NCBI GenBank assembly: GCA_022844125.1
Contig: JALHMI010000011.1
Location: 221,333 to 285,332 of the forward strand
Length of the DNA: 64,000 bases
Direction of reading: 5' to 3'
Source of the DNA: Pirellulales bacterium
GTDB lineage: Bacteria; Planctomycetota; Planctomycetia; Pirellulales; PALSA-1355
A program made the position numbers and the translations under genes. The notes below the pieces were generated by a model. The model was not told where the DNA came from and ran no database searches. It was given only the letters and a program-made list of their open reading frames with translations. Shown here piece after piece: positions 46,235 through 54,922 of this stretch (position 1 is its first letter; each line of letters begins with the position of its first letter).

Positions 46235-46263
46235 ATCCCAACCGATTGACTGAAAGCGGCGCG

Positions 46264-46530
46264 ATGAAAAAGGAAGAGATCCTCTCCAAACTGGCGGCCG
46301 GCGAACTGGCAGTCGACGAAGCTTCGAAGCTCCTGGCCGAGATCGAGACTCCCAAGCGCGGCCAGCTCTACTGCAAGGTCAGCGAAAAAGGCGCCGTCAG
46401 CGTCTACGGCCTGCAGCGCATGCCCGTTACACTCTATCTCGAACAGTGGGATCGTCTGCTCAATTTCTCCGACGACTTGCGTGCGTTCATCAAGGACAAC
46501 GAAAGCAAGCTCAAACGCAAAGACGGGTAA
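46264..46530 (+). CDS. Small SHOCT-like helical protein
   Basis: 88 residues. N-terminal MKKEEILSKLAAGELAVDEA is the bihelical SHOCT/YvlB-N pattern (short helix, Gly turn, helix with conserved EA and LL), found at protein termini as an interaction module. The rest (YCKVSEKGAVSVYGLQRMPV, LYLEQWDRLLNFSDDLRAFI) is unassigned. Start at ATG 46264; a TTG 6 codons upstream is possible. The 29-base gap to the DAC-domain gene suggests one operon and possibly a partner. Confidence 0.7.
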   Translation: MKKEEILSKLAAGELAVDEASKLLAEIETPKRGQLYCKVSEKGAVSVYGLQRMPVTLYLEQWDRLLNFSDDLRAFIKDNESKLKRKDG

Positions 46531-46882
46531 GGCTCAGACATCCGAGGGTGTCACCGCTGACTTGTCCAACAGTGCTCCTCCCTGATCTTGCCTTGCACGC
46601 TCGCGATCTAGCTGATTTGAACTCAATTCTGGCTCATACCAGCCCGAAGCGCGAGAGCGCGAGCGAGGGTGCCCTGCCAGTTGAGCATCCACTTCTCGAG
46701 CGGCTGCTTCGAATGCGAACAGAGTCGAACGGCCATGTTCTATCGGCAGCCCCCGGCTTTGCCGGCGGGGTTCCTGATGTCACGCAGCGGCAACCACCTC
46801 ACAACGTGACGCACGAACAGCCCCCGCGCAAAGCCGAGGGGTACCGGAGCGTGTGATGTTCGCGCTAAAAAGCCTCACGACC
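46531..46882. other. Convergent intergenic region with REP-like hairpins
   Basis: 352 bases between convergent genes, containing the repeats listed at 46641-46770. No gene seen. Confidence 0.5.
46641..46770. repeat. GC-rich intergenic repeats
   Basis: AGCCCGAAGCGC...GAGCGAGGG (46641-46669) resembles a repeat common between planctomycete genes (from memory, not checked). CCCCCGGC-TTT-GCCGGCGGGG (46750-46770) is a second hairpin-forming element. Confidence 0.45.
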
Positions 46883-48445
46883 TCACGACCCCGAAAACGG
46901 CGACCAGCCCAGCGCAAATGCGGCCCGCAGCACCAGCCAGATCACCACGCAGCAGGCCAAGTCGAAGCCCGCGCCCGCAGCGATCATCCGCCGCGAAGGG
47001 ATTAGTCCGGAACCATAGACAATCGCATTCGGCGGTGTCGAAACCGGCAGCGCCGAACCGAAGCTCGCGGCGAACGTCACGCCCATCAGTGGCGGAACCG
47101 GGTCAACGCCGGCCTGGCGCGAGACGGCCAGCACCACCGGAATTAGCGCCGTGGCCGCTGCCGCATTGCTGGTGAATTCGCTCAGCACGATTCCGCCCAC
47201 GATCGCCGCAGCCGTGATCGACCACACGTCGACGCTCCCCAGCCGCGCGAGCACGCCATCCGCAAAGTGGTTCACCAGCCCGCTCCGAACCATTAAGTCG
47301 CCCAGCGCCAGCCCCGAGCCGAACAGCATCAGCGTGCCCCAGTCGATCTGGCTGAAATCTTCCGGGAGGAGCGTGAACTCGCGCCGCCGCCTGTCGATCG
47401 GCAACAAGTACAGAATCACGGGCGCCATGAGCGCCACGATCTCCTCAGGCAGATGCCAGTGCAGCCACTCCGACGCACCGTGCGCTCCCACGAGCGAGAG
47501 CACGCTGGGCGCCACCCACAATGTGACCACGACCAGGAACACGACCAGCGTATTCCATTCGCCCGGCGACCAGCGGCCGAGTTGAGTCCGCTCGTGCGCC
47601 AAATACTTCCGCACCGCGGCCAGGTCGAGTCGTCCGACAGGCGCGATCATGCGCATCCAGATGAGCAGCGCACAGCCGAGCGCCGCGGCCATCGGCAGTC
47701 CGACGAGGGTCCAACGGCCAAAATCGACCGAGCGGCCGAAGAACTCTTCCTGGCGGAAGTAGCCCATCGCCACGACGTTCGTCGTCGTGCCGATCGGCGT
47801 GGCGATGCCGCCCACGCTCGATGCATAGGCCGTCATCAAGAGCAGCGCGGTGGCGTACCCACTTTTTGAAAAGCCTTCACCGGCCGGTCCCTGGCTGGTG
47901 GCCAACACCGAGATGATCCCCAGCGTCACGGGATAGATCATCGCCGTGGCGGCAGTGTTCGAGATCCACATCGATAACAGCCCCACCGCCAGCCCCACCG
48001 CGCTCAATAGCGCCAGCGGCGAATGCACTGCGCCGCGCGCGCTTAGCAGATTCAGCGCGATCCGCCGGTCCAGCCCGTGTCGGCTCATTGCCCGGGCAAG
48101 GAACATGCCGCCCAGCAGAAAGAACAGCGTCGGATTGCCGAAGGGGGCGAGCACCAGCCTTACCGGCTCCGTCCCAGGTGCAGTTTCCGAGCGGGGCACC
48201 GCGCCTACGACGACGGCCAGCGCCACGCCGAGCAGGCCCGTCACCGGAATCGGCACCGGCTCGGTCAGCCACCAGATGATCACCAGCAGTAGCACGCCGC
48301 ACAGGCGATGTGCTTCTGCTGACAAACCCGGCGAATTGCCCAGCGCCAGCCACGCAATCATCGCCAGCGGACCGGCAATGAGTCCGATGCGATCCCACGG
48401 GAAGCGCGGACCGATCTCGGGTGGTTCAGACGAAATGGCAGGCAC
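46883..48445 (-). CDS. DASS/SLC13 family sodium:dicarboxylate or sulfate symporter
   Basis: 520 residues, about 11-12 membrane helices. The two SNT-type motifs that bind Na+ and carboxylate are visible: SMWISNTAATAMIYPVT in the first half and SEFTSNAAAATALIPVVL in the second. WLTEPVPIPVTGLLGVAL is also typical of the family. Takes up C4-dicarboxylates, citrate or sulfate; substrate cannot be decided. Convergent with the small SHOCT-like gene. Confidence 0.9.
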   Translation of the reverse strand: MPAISSEPPEIGPRFPWDRIGLIAGPLAMIAWLALGNSPGLSAEAHRLCGVLLLVIIWWLTEPVPIPVTGLLGVALAVVVGAVPRSETAPGTEPVRLVLAPFGNPTLFFLLGGMFLARAMSRHGLDRRIALNLLSARGAVHSPLALLSAVGLAVGLLSMWISNTAATAMIYPVTLGIISVLATSQGPAGEGFSKSGYATALLLMTAYASSVGGIATPIGTTTNVVAMGYFRQEEFFGRSVDFGRWTLVGLPMAAALGCALLIWMRMIAPVGRLDLAAVRKYLAHERTQLGRWSPGEWNTLVVFLVVVTLWVAPSVLSLVGAHGASEWLHWHLPEEIVALMAPVILYLLPIDRRRREFTLLPEDFSQIDWGTLMLFGSGLALGDLMVRSGLVNHFADGVLARLGSVDVWSITAAAIVGGIVLSEFTSNAAAATALIPVVLAVSRQAGVDPVPPLMGVTFAASFGSALPVSTPPNAIVYGSGLIPSRRMIAAGAGFDLACCVVIWLVLRAAFALGWSPFSGS

Positions 48446-48553
48446 GGCAGGGAAGCTTGGGTTGGAGGCTCGAACTCAAGGGGCGTGGAAGATCGTGTGA
48501 TGATAAACCACGTCGGCAGCGTGCGACACCTCTGACCCCTAATCCCTAACGCA

Positions 48554-48982
48554 TCATTTCACTAGCTTCGCGTCCAGCGTGATCTCGGCCGCAGCGAGCA
48601 GCTTCGAGACCGGGCAGTTCTTCTTCGCCGTTTGCGCCAGTTCTTGAAACTTAGCCTCATCCAGGCCCGGCACGACTGCCTCGGTCACCAGGTCGATCCG
48701 CGGAATGCCAAAGCCCGCCTCGGTCTTTTCGAGATGCACCTTGGCGGTGGTCTCCACCTTGGTCGGTACGTGCCCGGCCTGTGACAGGCCATTGCTGAAG
48801 GCCATAGTGAAGCACCCGGCGTGGGCCGCCGCGATCAGCTCCTCGGGATTCGTGCCCGAGCCGTTTTCGAAGCGCGAGGCGAACGAGTATTGCCCTTCGT
48901 AGGCGCCGCTGCCGAGTTTCATCGTTCCCTTACCGCTCTTTAGATCGCCTTCCCACCTGGCGCTGGCATTTCGTGTCGGCAT
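48554..48982 (-). CDS. osmC: OsmC family peroxiredoxin
   Basis: 142 residues. Thiol-dependent reduction of organic hydroperoxides. Begins RNASARWEGDLKSGKGTMKL as in OsmC; both redox Cys are present, in AAAHAGCFTMAFSN and AKKNCPVSKLLA. Normal length. Divergent from the Nudix gene. Confidence 0.93.
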   Translation of the reverse strand: MPTRNASARWEGDLKSGKGTMKLGSGAYEGQYSFASRFENGSGTNPEELIAAAHAGCFTMAFSNGLSQAGHVPTKVETTAKVHLEKTEAGFGIPRIDLVTEAVVPGLDEAKFQELAQTAKKNCPVSKLLAAAEITLDAKLVK

Positions 48983-49124
48983 CGTCGGACTCCTGATGCT
49001 TATGAAGAAATGGTTGAGAGTTCTGGCTTCCGGGCTGCATTATAGACTTGCTGGAAAGTGGGGCCACGCGGCGCCGGACAATTCGTCTCCGCCCGCGCGG
49101 CCGTCCCTGTTAAGATGCTCACCT

Positions 49125-49673
49125 ATGAGTGAACCGCAACCACACGGTCCCTGGACGATCCTTTCTCGCCGCGAAGTCTATCGCGACCCCTGGATCGAGG
49201 TCACTCGCGACGAAGTGATCCGCCCCGATGGCGATCCTGGCTCGCACTGCATCGTCCGGCTCAAAGCGGGCGTCTCGGTGCTCGCGCTCGACGACGAGGA
49301 CTTTGTACATCTCACCGAGGAGTTTCACTATGCCGTGGGCCGCGTGACGCTCGAGGTCGTCAGCGGCGGGATCGACGCAGGCGAATCGGCCGAAGACGCC
49401 GCGCGGCGCGAACTGCGAGAAGAGCTCGGCATCACGGCCCGCGAACTCATAGACCTGGGCGTGTGCGACCCGTTCACGTCGGTCGTGAACTCACCGACGC
49501 GATTATTCCTCGCCCGCGGTCTGACTTTTGGCGAGACCGAACGTGAAGGGACCGAGCAGATTCACTGCCGCCGCACACGGCTGGCCGAAGCAGTGACGAT
49601 GGTCAACGACGGCCGCATCACACATGCCCCAAGCTGCCTGGCTATACTGAAAACGCATTTGATGATGCGGTAA
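49125..49673 (+). CDS. Nudix hydrolase
   Basis: 182 residues, ADP-ribose-pyrophosphatase-like. Nudix box: GGIDAGE then seven residues then RELREELGI, complete with all metal-binding Glu. Leading PWIEVTRDEVIRPDG and the trailing FTSVVNSPTRLFLARGL match ADP-sugar Nudix enzymes. ATG 49125 (MSEPQPHGPWTIL) is preferred; frame opens at 48996. Substrate undetermined. Confidence 0.9.
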   Translation: MSEPQPHGPWTILSRREVYRDPWIEVTRDEVIRPDGDPGSHCIVRLKAGVSVLALDDEDFVHLTEEFHYAVGRVTLEVVSGGIDAGESAEDAARRELREELGITARELIDLGVCDPFTSVVNSPTRLFLARGLTFGETEREGTEQIHCRRTRLAEAVTMVNDGRITHAPSCLAILKTHLMMR

Positions 49674-49709
49674 TGTGGCTGCAAGCACTCTTTTTGAGCC
49701 CACGGCTCT

Positions 49710-49891
49710 TGCCCGCACCTTGAGCCATGTTGTGCTCGCCTGCCGGCGCCGCACGACGTCGCCCGCCTCGTTCCGCAGATGCACGGTCAATTGCTTGCGA
49801 TGCTGATCAATTCCCAGGTAAAACATCGTTGGGGCTCCTCGGTGCTTTTTGGTGAGTTACACGCTACACCGTATTTAACCACCAGGAGCCC
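49710..49891 (-). mobile_element. IS110-family transposase remnant
   Basis: From ATG 49826 the minus strand reads MFYLGIDQHRKQLTVHLRNE AGDVV...TTWLKVRA, the N-terminus of an IS110-type DEDD recombinase with its first catalytic Asp (GID). Homology stops after ~39 residues (49710), so the element is truncated. Upstream of the ATG, AGGAGCCC (49884-49891) and GGGCTCCT (49832-49839) form a stem whose minus-strand arm contains the GAGGAG ribosome site. In IS110 elements the non-coding end encodes the bridge RNA; this may be a relic of it. Confidence 0.65.
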
Positions 49892-49904
49892 TCTTTCCTG
49901 GAAT

Positions 49905-49931
49905 CAGGTGGCCGTGAGCGCGGCTCACCTG
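49905..49931. repeat. REP-like hairpin, copy 2
   Basis: CAGGTG-GCCG, loop TGAGCG, CGGC-(T)-CACCTG. Same core as 17331-17344 with compensated outer pairs. Adjacent to the IS110 remnant. The rest of 49932-50024 holds nothing recognised. Confidence 0.45.
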
Positions 49932-50024
49932 TGCTCGTTGCATCACCACACGGTTCGGAATCATCTCGCCCGTGGCACCCACAACGACCAATCCGGTTCA
50001 AAGCGATTCGGAGAGGTGCCCACG

Positions 50025-51242
50025 TCACCCCTGCCACGTTGCCACCTGCCCGCTACGCAGCGCCGCGTTCGCCAGGTGCGCTGCCGACGCCGCGCTGACC
50101 CCCACTTCCGCCGGACAGTTGGGCTGCGCGCGACTGCGCACGCACTCCAGCCAATTCGCCAGGTGCAGTACTTCCCCCTTCGGAAGTTCGTAGAAATCCG
50201 CCCCGCGCGGACCGCTTCCCAGAATCATCTCGCTCGCCGCGATCTTCTTGTTCCGCTCGGGATGGATTTCGTACCGCCCCCGATCAAGATACAACGTCGC
50301 CTCGCTCCCCATGAACACCAGCATCGCCGCGTTGCGGGCATTCACAAACGTCCCTTCGAAATAAACTTGCGTGCCTTTCTCTGGATAATGCAGTAACGTC
50401 TGCACCGTGTCCGGAGTTTCCCACAAATCCTTCGCCTTGAAGTGATCGCCAATCGAGGCGGCGGTCTGAGGATGATCGAGTCCCAGCAGCCAGTGCGCGA
50501 TGTCGATCTGGTGGACCATCAGGTCGGTGAAGATCCCGCCGCCAAAATCCCAGAACCATCGCCACTGTCGAAAGCGATACTCGTCGAACGGCTGCTCGGG
50601 CGCACCGCCCAGAAACCTTTTCCAATCCACCGACGACGGCGAGATGTCATATTTGTCCTTCGCCCACCGCGGCTGGTTCCGATTCCAGGTGAGATGCACC
50701 TTGTGAATCTCGCCGAGCTGGCCTGACTTTACGATCTCGGCAGCCTTCTGAAACTGCGGCATGCTTCGCTGTTGTGTCCCCACCTGCACGATCCGCCGAT
50801 GCCTGTTCTGGGCTTCGATTAGCGCCGCGCCCTCGGACAACTCGTGCGTCAGCGGCTTCTCACAATAAACGTCCTTGCCGGCCGCACAGGCGTCAATCGT
50901 CAGCGGCACATGCAAATGATCGGGCGACGCGATGATCACGGCGTCCACGTCCGCCCTGGCGAGCAGTTCGTGATGATCCTTGGTGGCGAAGGCGCCGGGC
51001 TCGGCCGCCTTACGCGCCGTTTCCAGGTTCTGATCCCAGATGTCACACACGGCCACGACCTTCGCGCCCGGCACTTCCTTGAGCGCCTGCATCAGGTGCC
51101 GGCAGCGGCCCCCCGTACCGATGCAGCCGACACCAATCGTTTCATTCGTGGCGAATCCGCGCGACGTCGCCGTGTATCCGGCCAGGAGCGCGGTGCCCAA
51201 CCCTATGCGTTCCAGAAACTCGCGGCGGCTATGGCGTGGCAT
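50025..51242 (-). CDS. Tat-exported Gfo/Idh/MocA family oxidoreductase
   Basis: 405 residues. Twin-arginine signal SRREFLERIGLGTALLAG, then Rossmann start IGVGCIGTGGRCRHL, and CEKPLTHELSEGAALI (the EKP motif of the family). NAD(P)-dependent oxidoreduction of a sugar or inositol, outside the cytoplasm, a combination frequent in planctomycetes. ATG 51242 chosen: AGGAG ~10 bases upstream and the signal peptide begins there; the frame opens at 51479. First of a run of minus-strand genes to 61568. Confidence 0.88.
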   Translation of the reverse strand: MPRHSRREFLERIGLGTALLAGYTATSRGFATNETIGVGCIGTGGRCRHLMQALKEVPGAKVVAVCDIWDQNLETARKAAEPGAFATKDHHELLARADVDAVIIASPDHLHVPLTIDACAAGKDVYCEKPLTHELSEGAALIEAQNRHRRIVQVGTQQRSMPQFQKAAEIVKSGQLGEIHKVHLTWNRNQPRWAKDKYDISPSSVDWKRFLGGAPEQPFDEYRFRQWRWFWDFGGGIFTDLMVHQIDIAHWLLGLDHPQTAASIGDHFKAKDLWETPDTVQTLLHYPEKGTQVYFEGTFVNARNAAMLVFMGSEATLYLDRGRYEIHPERNKKIAASEMILGSGPRGADFYELPKGEVLHLANWLECVRSRAQPNCPAEVGVSAASAAHLANAALRSGQVATWQG

Positions 51243-51286
51243 GGCAGACGTTCTCCTGGCAGGTTGATGTTCTGTACCCAGCTCGG

Positions 51287-52492
51287 TTAATACGCCCCAT
51301 TCAACAGCTCGACCATCTCCGGTACCGTCGGCACGCGCGGATTCACGCGCACGATCCGGGCAATGCCGAGCGCCTTCTCCGCGAACTCGGGAAGCTGCTC
51401 TCGCTTCGCGCCCAGCTCGCTCAGCCGCGAGCGAATACCAATCGCCCGGTTCAGTTCCTCGACCGCTCCGATGGCGCACTCCGCGGCGTGCTGCTCACTG
51501 AGCCCATCGGTATCTGCCCCCAGCAAGTCCGCGATCCGGGCAAATTCCTGTTCTCGAGAAGCGAGGTTGTAGCGCATCACGTACGGCAGCAGCAGACCGT
51601 TTCCTTCGCCATGCGAGCAGTGTGTCGCCGCGCCGATCGGATATTCGAGCGCATGCACGAGCGCCACACCGACATTCGAAAATGCCATCCCGGCGAGCAT
51701 CGCGGCGAGCGACATCGCTTCGCGCGCGGCCAGGTTCTGCGGGTCGATGACCGCGTTTTTCAGGTTCGCGCCGATCAACTTGATCGCCGTTTCAGCCAGG
51801 CAATCGCCCAGCGGATGGCGGCCTTGATAGAGCGAAGTTTGCCCAGGCGGCAGCGGAAACGCCTGAAAGTCCACGGCCGTGTAGGCTTCGATCGCATGCG
51901 TGAGCGCGTCGATCCCGCTGTCGGCCGTCACCTTGCCAGGGCAACTCAGCGTGAGTCGTGGATCGACCAGCGCCACGGCCGGCCGCAGGTAGTTGCTCAT
52001 CGCGCCGGCCTTGATGTGGTTCTCTTCGTCGGTGAACACCCCCGCCGCCGAAACCTCGCTCCCCGTGCCGGCCGTCGTCGGAATTGCGATGTGCGGCAGC
52101 ACGGGCCCCGGCACCTTGTCCTCGCCCAGGTAATCGCGCGGCGAGCCGCCATGCGCGAGTGCCGCGGCCGCGATCTTGGCCAGGTCCATGTTGCTGCCGC
52201 CCCCCAGGCCGATCAGCCCATCTGGCTTGAACGCTCGCGCCGCGGCAACGCAGGCATCGGCCACGCGCAGCGAAGGTTCCGGCTCGCCGCCACTGAACAC
52301 CTCAATCTTCGCGGCCGAACCGATCGCTCCACGCGCCGTGTCGACCAGGCCCACCTTCACCAGGATCTCGTCCGTCACGACCAGCACGCGCGAGAGCTTC
52401 AATCGACCCAACAGGTCGGGAAGCTGAGAGACCGCTCCGCTGCCGAACACGATCTGACCCGCGGAACTGAACGACCACGTGCTGCGCATCAC
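51287..52492 (-). CDS. Iron-containing alcohol dehydrogenase
   Basis: 401 residues of the group III Fe-ADH family (AdhE-C/FucO-like). LIGLGGGSNMDLAKIAA is the NAD-binding GGGS segment; PTTAGTGSEVSAAGVFTD and DSGIDALTHAIEAYTA contain the core and one metal His; later EYPIGAATHCSHGEGN supplies further His ligands. Cytoplasmic (no signal). Oxidises alcohols or reduces aldehydes; substrate unknown. 44 bases upstream of the Gfo/Idh gene. Confidence 0.92.
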   Translation of the reverse strand: MMRSTWSFSSAGQIVFGSGAVSQLPDLLGRLKLSRVLVVTDEILVKVGLVDTARGAIGSAAKIEVFSGGEPEPSLRVADACVAAARAFKPDGLIGLGGGSNMDLAKIAAAALAHGGSPRDYLGEDKVPGPVLPHIAIPTTAGTGSEVSAAGVFTDEENHIKAGAMSNYLRPAVALVDPRLTLSCPGKVTADSGIDALTHAIEAYTAVDFQAFPLPPGQTSLYQGRHPLGDCLAETAIKLIGANLKNAVIDPQNLAAREAMSLAAMLAGMAFSNVGVALVHALEYPIGAATHCSHGEGNGLLLPYVMRYNLASREQEFARIADLLGADTDGLSEQHAAECAIGAVEELNRAIGIRSRLSELGAKREQLPEFAEKALGIARIVRVNPRVPTVPEMVELLNGAY

Positions 52493-52540
52493 GAGTCCCT
52501 CTGGAATTAAGCGGCGAACATTTTCGCCGCGAAAGAGTTT

Positions 52541-53902
52541 TCACTTCGCCGGCATCAGCCCGTCGACCGCTTTGACTATCGACTCTTCCACCGTGGGGCT
52601 CCACGGCGATGGCAGCGAATAGTACACCATCGCCCCGCCACCTTCATACCCACCCTCGGTCAGCACCCGCCGCGAGGGGATGTACGCCATCACGTCGTTC
52701 GAATAGCCGGCCACCCAGGTGGTCTTTTCGCCGTGCGATGTCTTGAGCCGCAGCGCGTAGTCCACAACCACCTCGCCACCCAAAGCCACAAACGTCAGCT
52801 CGTCACCGAGTTGCCAAACTTCAATCGGATACGAATATGTCGCCGGAATCGACCGCCCGGCATTGAGCTCAGCCAAATAGTGCTTCGCGCGCGCAGCGAC
52901 ATACTTATCGTGCGACTTCGCGTCCTGCTCGACCTCATCGCGCGTGGGCACGTGTGCCAGCTCCAACGGCACAGTCGTCAGCTTTGTCTCGAGTTTCGCG
53001 GAGAGCGGCTTCATCGCGCCAGCGAGCACGACCTCGACGCCTCGCGCAAGCTCCGCGCCATATTTCTTTGCCAGCTCGATCTGCCGGCGCGGAATTGGAT
53101 TCTGGTCCGCACCGCATCCGGCAAAGAAAAGCGCCGTGCACTCGGGATGCTCACGCTCGATCGCCTCTTGCGCGAAGCCCGGGTAGTCGCTCGACCAGTC
53201 GTAGTCCGAAAGCACGGTCGCATGGCAGGCATACCCGAACAACACTGCCACGAGCTTCCCGTCCGCACCGGTCACCTTCAGCACCGGCACGTCGTGATCG
53301 AATGGTCCCTTGAGCTGTCCCGCTTCGCGCAGCTTGGGCACTTCGGCCTCGGCATTGTTGCGGCGATTCGCGGCGAACGTGGCCGTACCCGCCGCATAGG
53401 CTAGCTCGCTCGGCGCCAGGCCATCGACCGCGCGGCCGACCAGCGCGACGACCTTGTCGATAAACTCCGCGGCATACCTATCGACCAGCTTCTGCTGCTC
53501 AGCGTCGATCAGATCGTAGTGCAGCGATCGCAGATTCTTCCCGACTACGGGGCCGCTGTGCGTGTGCGAGCAGCAGATCGCGACGTTCGCCCGCGGCAGG
53601 TTGTATTTCTTTTCGAGCGAGGCCAGGATTGGATCGGCCGTGTCAGGCCCAATCCCCACCAGGTCGAGCGTGATAATCGCGGCCCGCTTCCCACCGGCAT
53701 CTTCCAGCACCAACGCTTTTGCCCACAGATCGTTGAGACACCCGGTCGCCGGATGATTTCGCGAGCCGTAACCCGCCATCCACATTGACTGCCCGGGTGT
53801 GAGCTTCTCACGAGCCGCGCCGGCTCTCCAACCCGCCGCTGTCGCATTGCCGGCAAGCGCCCCAATCATCAGGAAGATTGCAACCAGCATGCGCAGCGAC
53901 AT
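52541..53902 (-). CDS. Secreted neutral/alkaline ceramidase-like protein
   Basis: 453 residues, signal peptide LVAIFLMIGALAGNATAAG. The N-terminal-domain pattern of neutral ceramidase is present: REKLTPGQSMWMAGYGSR, IITLDLVGIG, CCSHTHSGPVVGKN (zinc His pair), FGYACHATVLSDYDWSSDYPG (third His) and ALFFAGCGADQNP. Neutral ceramidases cleave the ceramide amide bond; planctomycete members of this kind often have unknown substrates. Lacks the usual C-terminal Ig-like domain. Confidence 0.85.
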   Translation of the reverse strand: MSLRMLVAIFLMIGALAGNATAAGWRAGAAREKLTPGQSMWMAGYGSRNHPATGCLNDLWAKALVLEDAGGKRAAIITLDLVGIGPDTADPILASLEKKYNLPRANVAICCSHTHSGPVVGKNLRSLHYDLIDAEQQKLVDRYAAEFIDKVVALVGRAVDGLAPSELAYAAGTATFAANRRNNAEAEVPKLREAGQLKGPFDHDVPVLKVTGADGKLVAVLFGYACHATVLSDYDWSSDYPGFAQEAIEREHPECTALFFAGCGADQNPIPRRQIELAKKYGAELARGVEVVLAGAMKPLSAKLETKLTTVPLELAHVPTRDEVEQDAKSHDKYVAARAKHYLAELNAGRSIPATYSYPIEVWQLGDELTFVALGGEVVVDYALRLKTSHGEKTTWVAGYSNDVMAYIPSRRVLTEGGYEGGGAMVYYSLPSPWSPTVEESIVKAVDGLMPAK

Positions 53903-53942
53903 GAAGTCTGCCTCAAAGGATTAAGGTTTACGTTGAGCGAGA

Positions 53943-54902
53943 CTACGATAGCCCCAGCAGCTTTCGCGCATTATCGCGAAATACCGCAGCCTGCACATCC
54001 GCCGGCAGGTCCAGGCTCCGAAACAGCTCCAACTGCGGCACTTCCTGTCCCGGCGAAAGATAGTCGGTGCCAAACATCAATCGATCTGCACGTCGGATGA
54101 GAAACTGCGGGCCGAACTCCGGATCGCGGCTGATCGCCTGCGCGCCGCTACCAGCGGACAGGTCTCCATACAGGTTCAGATACTTCTCCATCAGCGTGTC
54201 GATCGCTCCGCCCGGCTGCACCTTGCCGTCCGGATAGCGGGCGAGATCGGCGGCCGTGATGTCGCCCGAGATCGATGCCCACCAGCCCGGCCCATGTCCG
54301 ATGAAGTTCGTATTGGGATGCTCCTTGAGCGCGCGCTGGAGGCCCGGCAGTCCCGGCTCGTCGAGATTCCGCAATTGATCGAGATGAAAGAGCACTGGCA
54401 ACCCCAGCTCGCCGCACGCGGCATAGATCGTCATATTGCGGGGGTCGTCCACATGCACGCCGGGCTTATGTTCGCCGAATCCCCTCGCTCCGGCGTCAAC
54501 ATACTTTCGCAGCATGTCGGTCAGCCCCTTGAGTCCGCCGGTGTAGCTCGTCCGCGGATCGACGCTGCAAAATGGAATCAACCGGTCGCGGTGAGGCTTC
54601 GTCGCTTCCAGCACAAAGTCTGTCGTGATCGGATAGGCCGACGACTCGGGCGATGCCAGCGGCAGCACCACGGACTGCGCGATGTCGTTCTGGTCCATCC
54701 AATTCAGCAGTCCCTCGGCGGAGAGCGGCTCGGTGTGATTCCAGGTTTGTCCCAAGTGCGTGTGGACGTCGACGTAGCGTCCCTTGGGAAACTCGGCCGC
54801 GTCCGTTGGTCGACTCTGTTTTGCCAGCGCCATTCCAACACCACCAGCCACGACGCCACGACAAAAACCCCGACGCGTGATCATAGAAGACCGCCTGTTC
54901 AT
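53943..54902 (-). CDS. Tat-exported amidohydrolase-related protein
   Basis: 319 residues. Signal ITRRGFCRGVVAGGVGMALA (twin Arg). TIM-barrel amidohydrolase 2 features: GRYVDVHTHLG (H-x-H), GFGEHKPGVHV, LPVLFHLDQL, FIGHGPGWWAS, and FGTDYLSPG with the metal Asp. Probably hydrolyses or decarboxylates a ring or lactone substrate in the periplasm. Start may be MNRRSS or the internal ATG at codon 7. Confidence 0.88.
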   Translation of the reverse strand: MNRRSSMITRRGFCRGVVAGGVGMALAKQSRPTDAAEFPKGRYVDVHTHLGQTWNHTEPLSAEGLLNWMDQNDIAQSVVLPLASPESSAYPITTDFVLEATKPHRDRLIPFCSVDPRTSYTGGLKGLTDMLRKYVDAGARGFGEHKPGVHVDDPRNMTIYAACGELGLPVLFHLDQLRNLDEPGLPGLQRALKEHPNTNFIGHGPGWWASISGDITAADLARYPDGKVQPGGAIDTLMEKYLNLYGDLSAGSGAQAISRDPEFGPQFLIRRADRLMFGTDYLSPGQEVPQLELFRSLDLPADVQAAVFRDNARKLLGLS

Positions 54903-54922
54903 CGTGAGTTCGCTCCGCCTGG

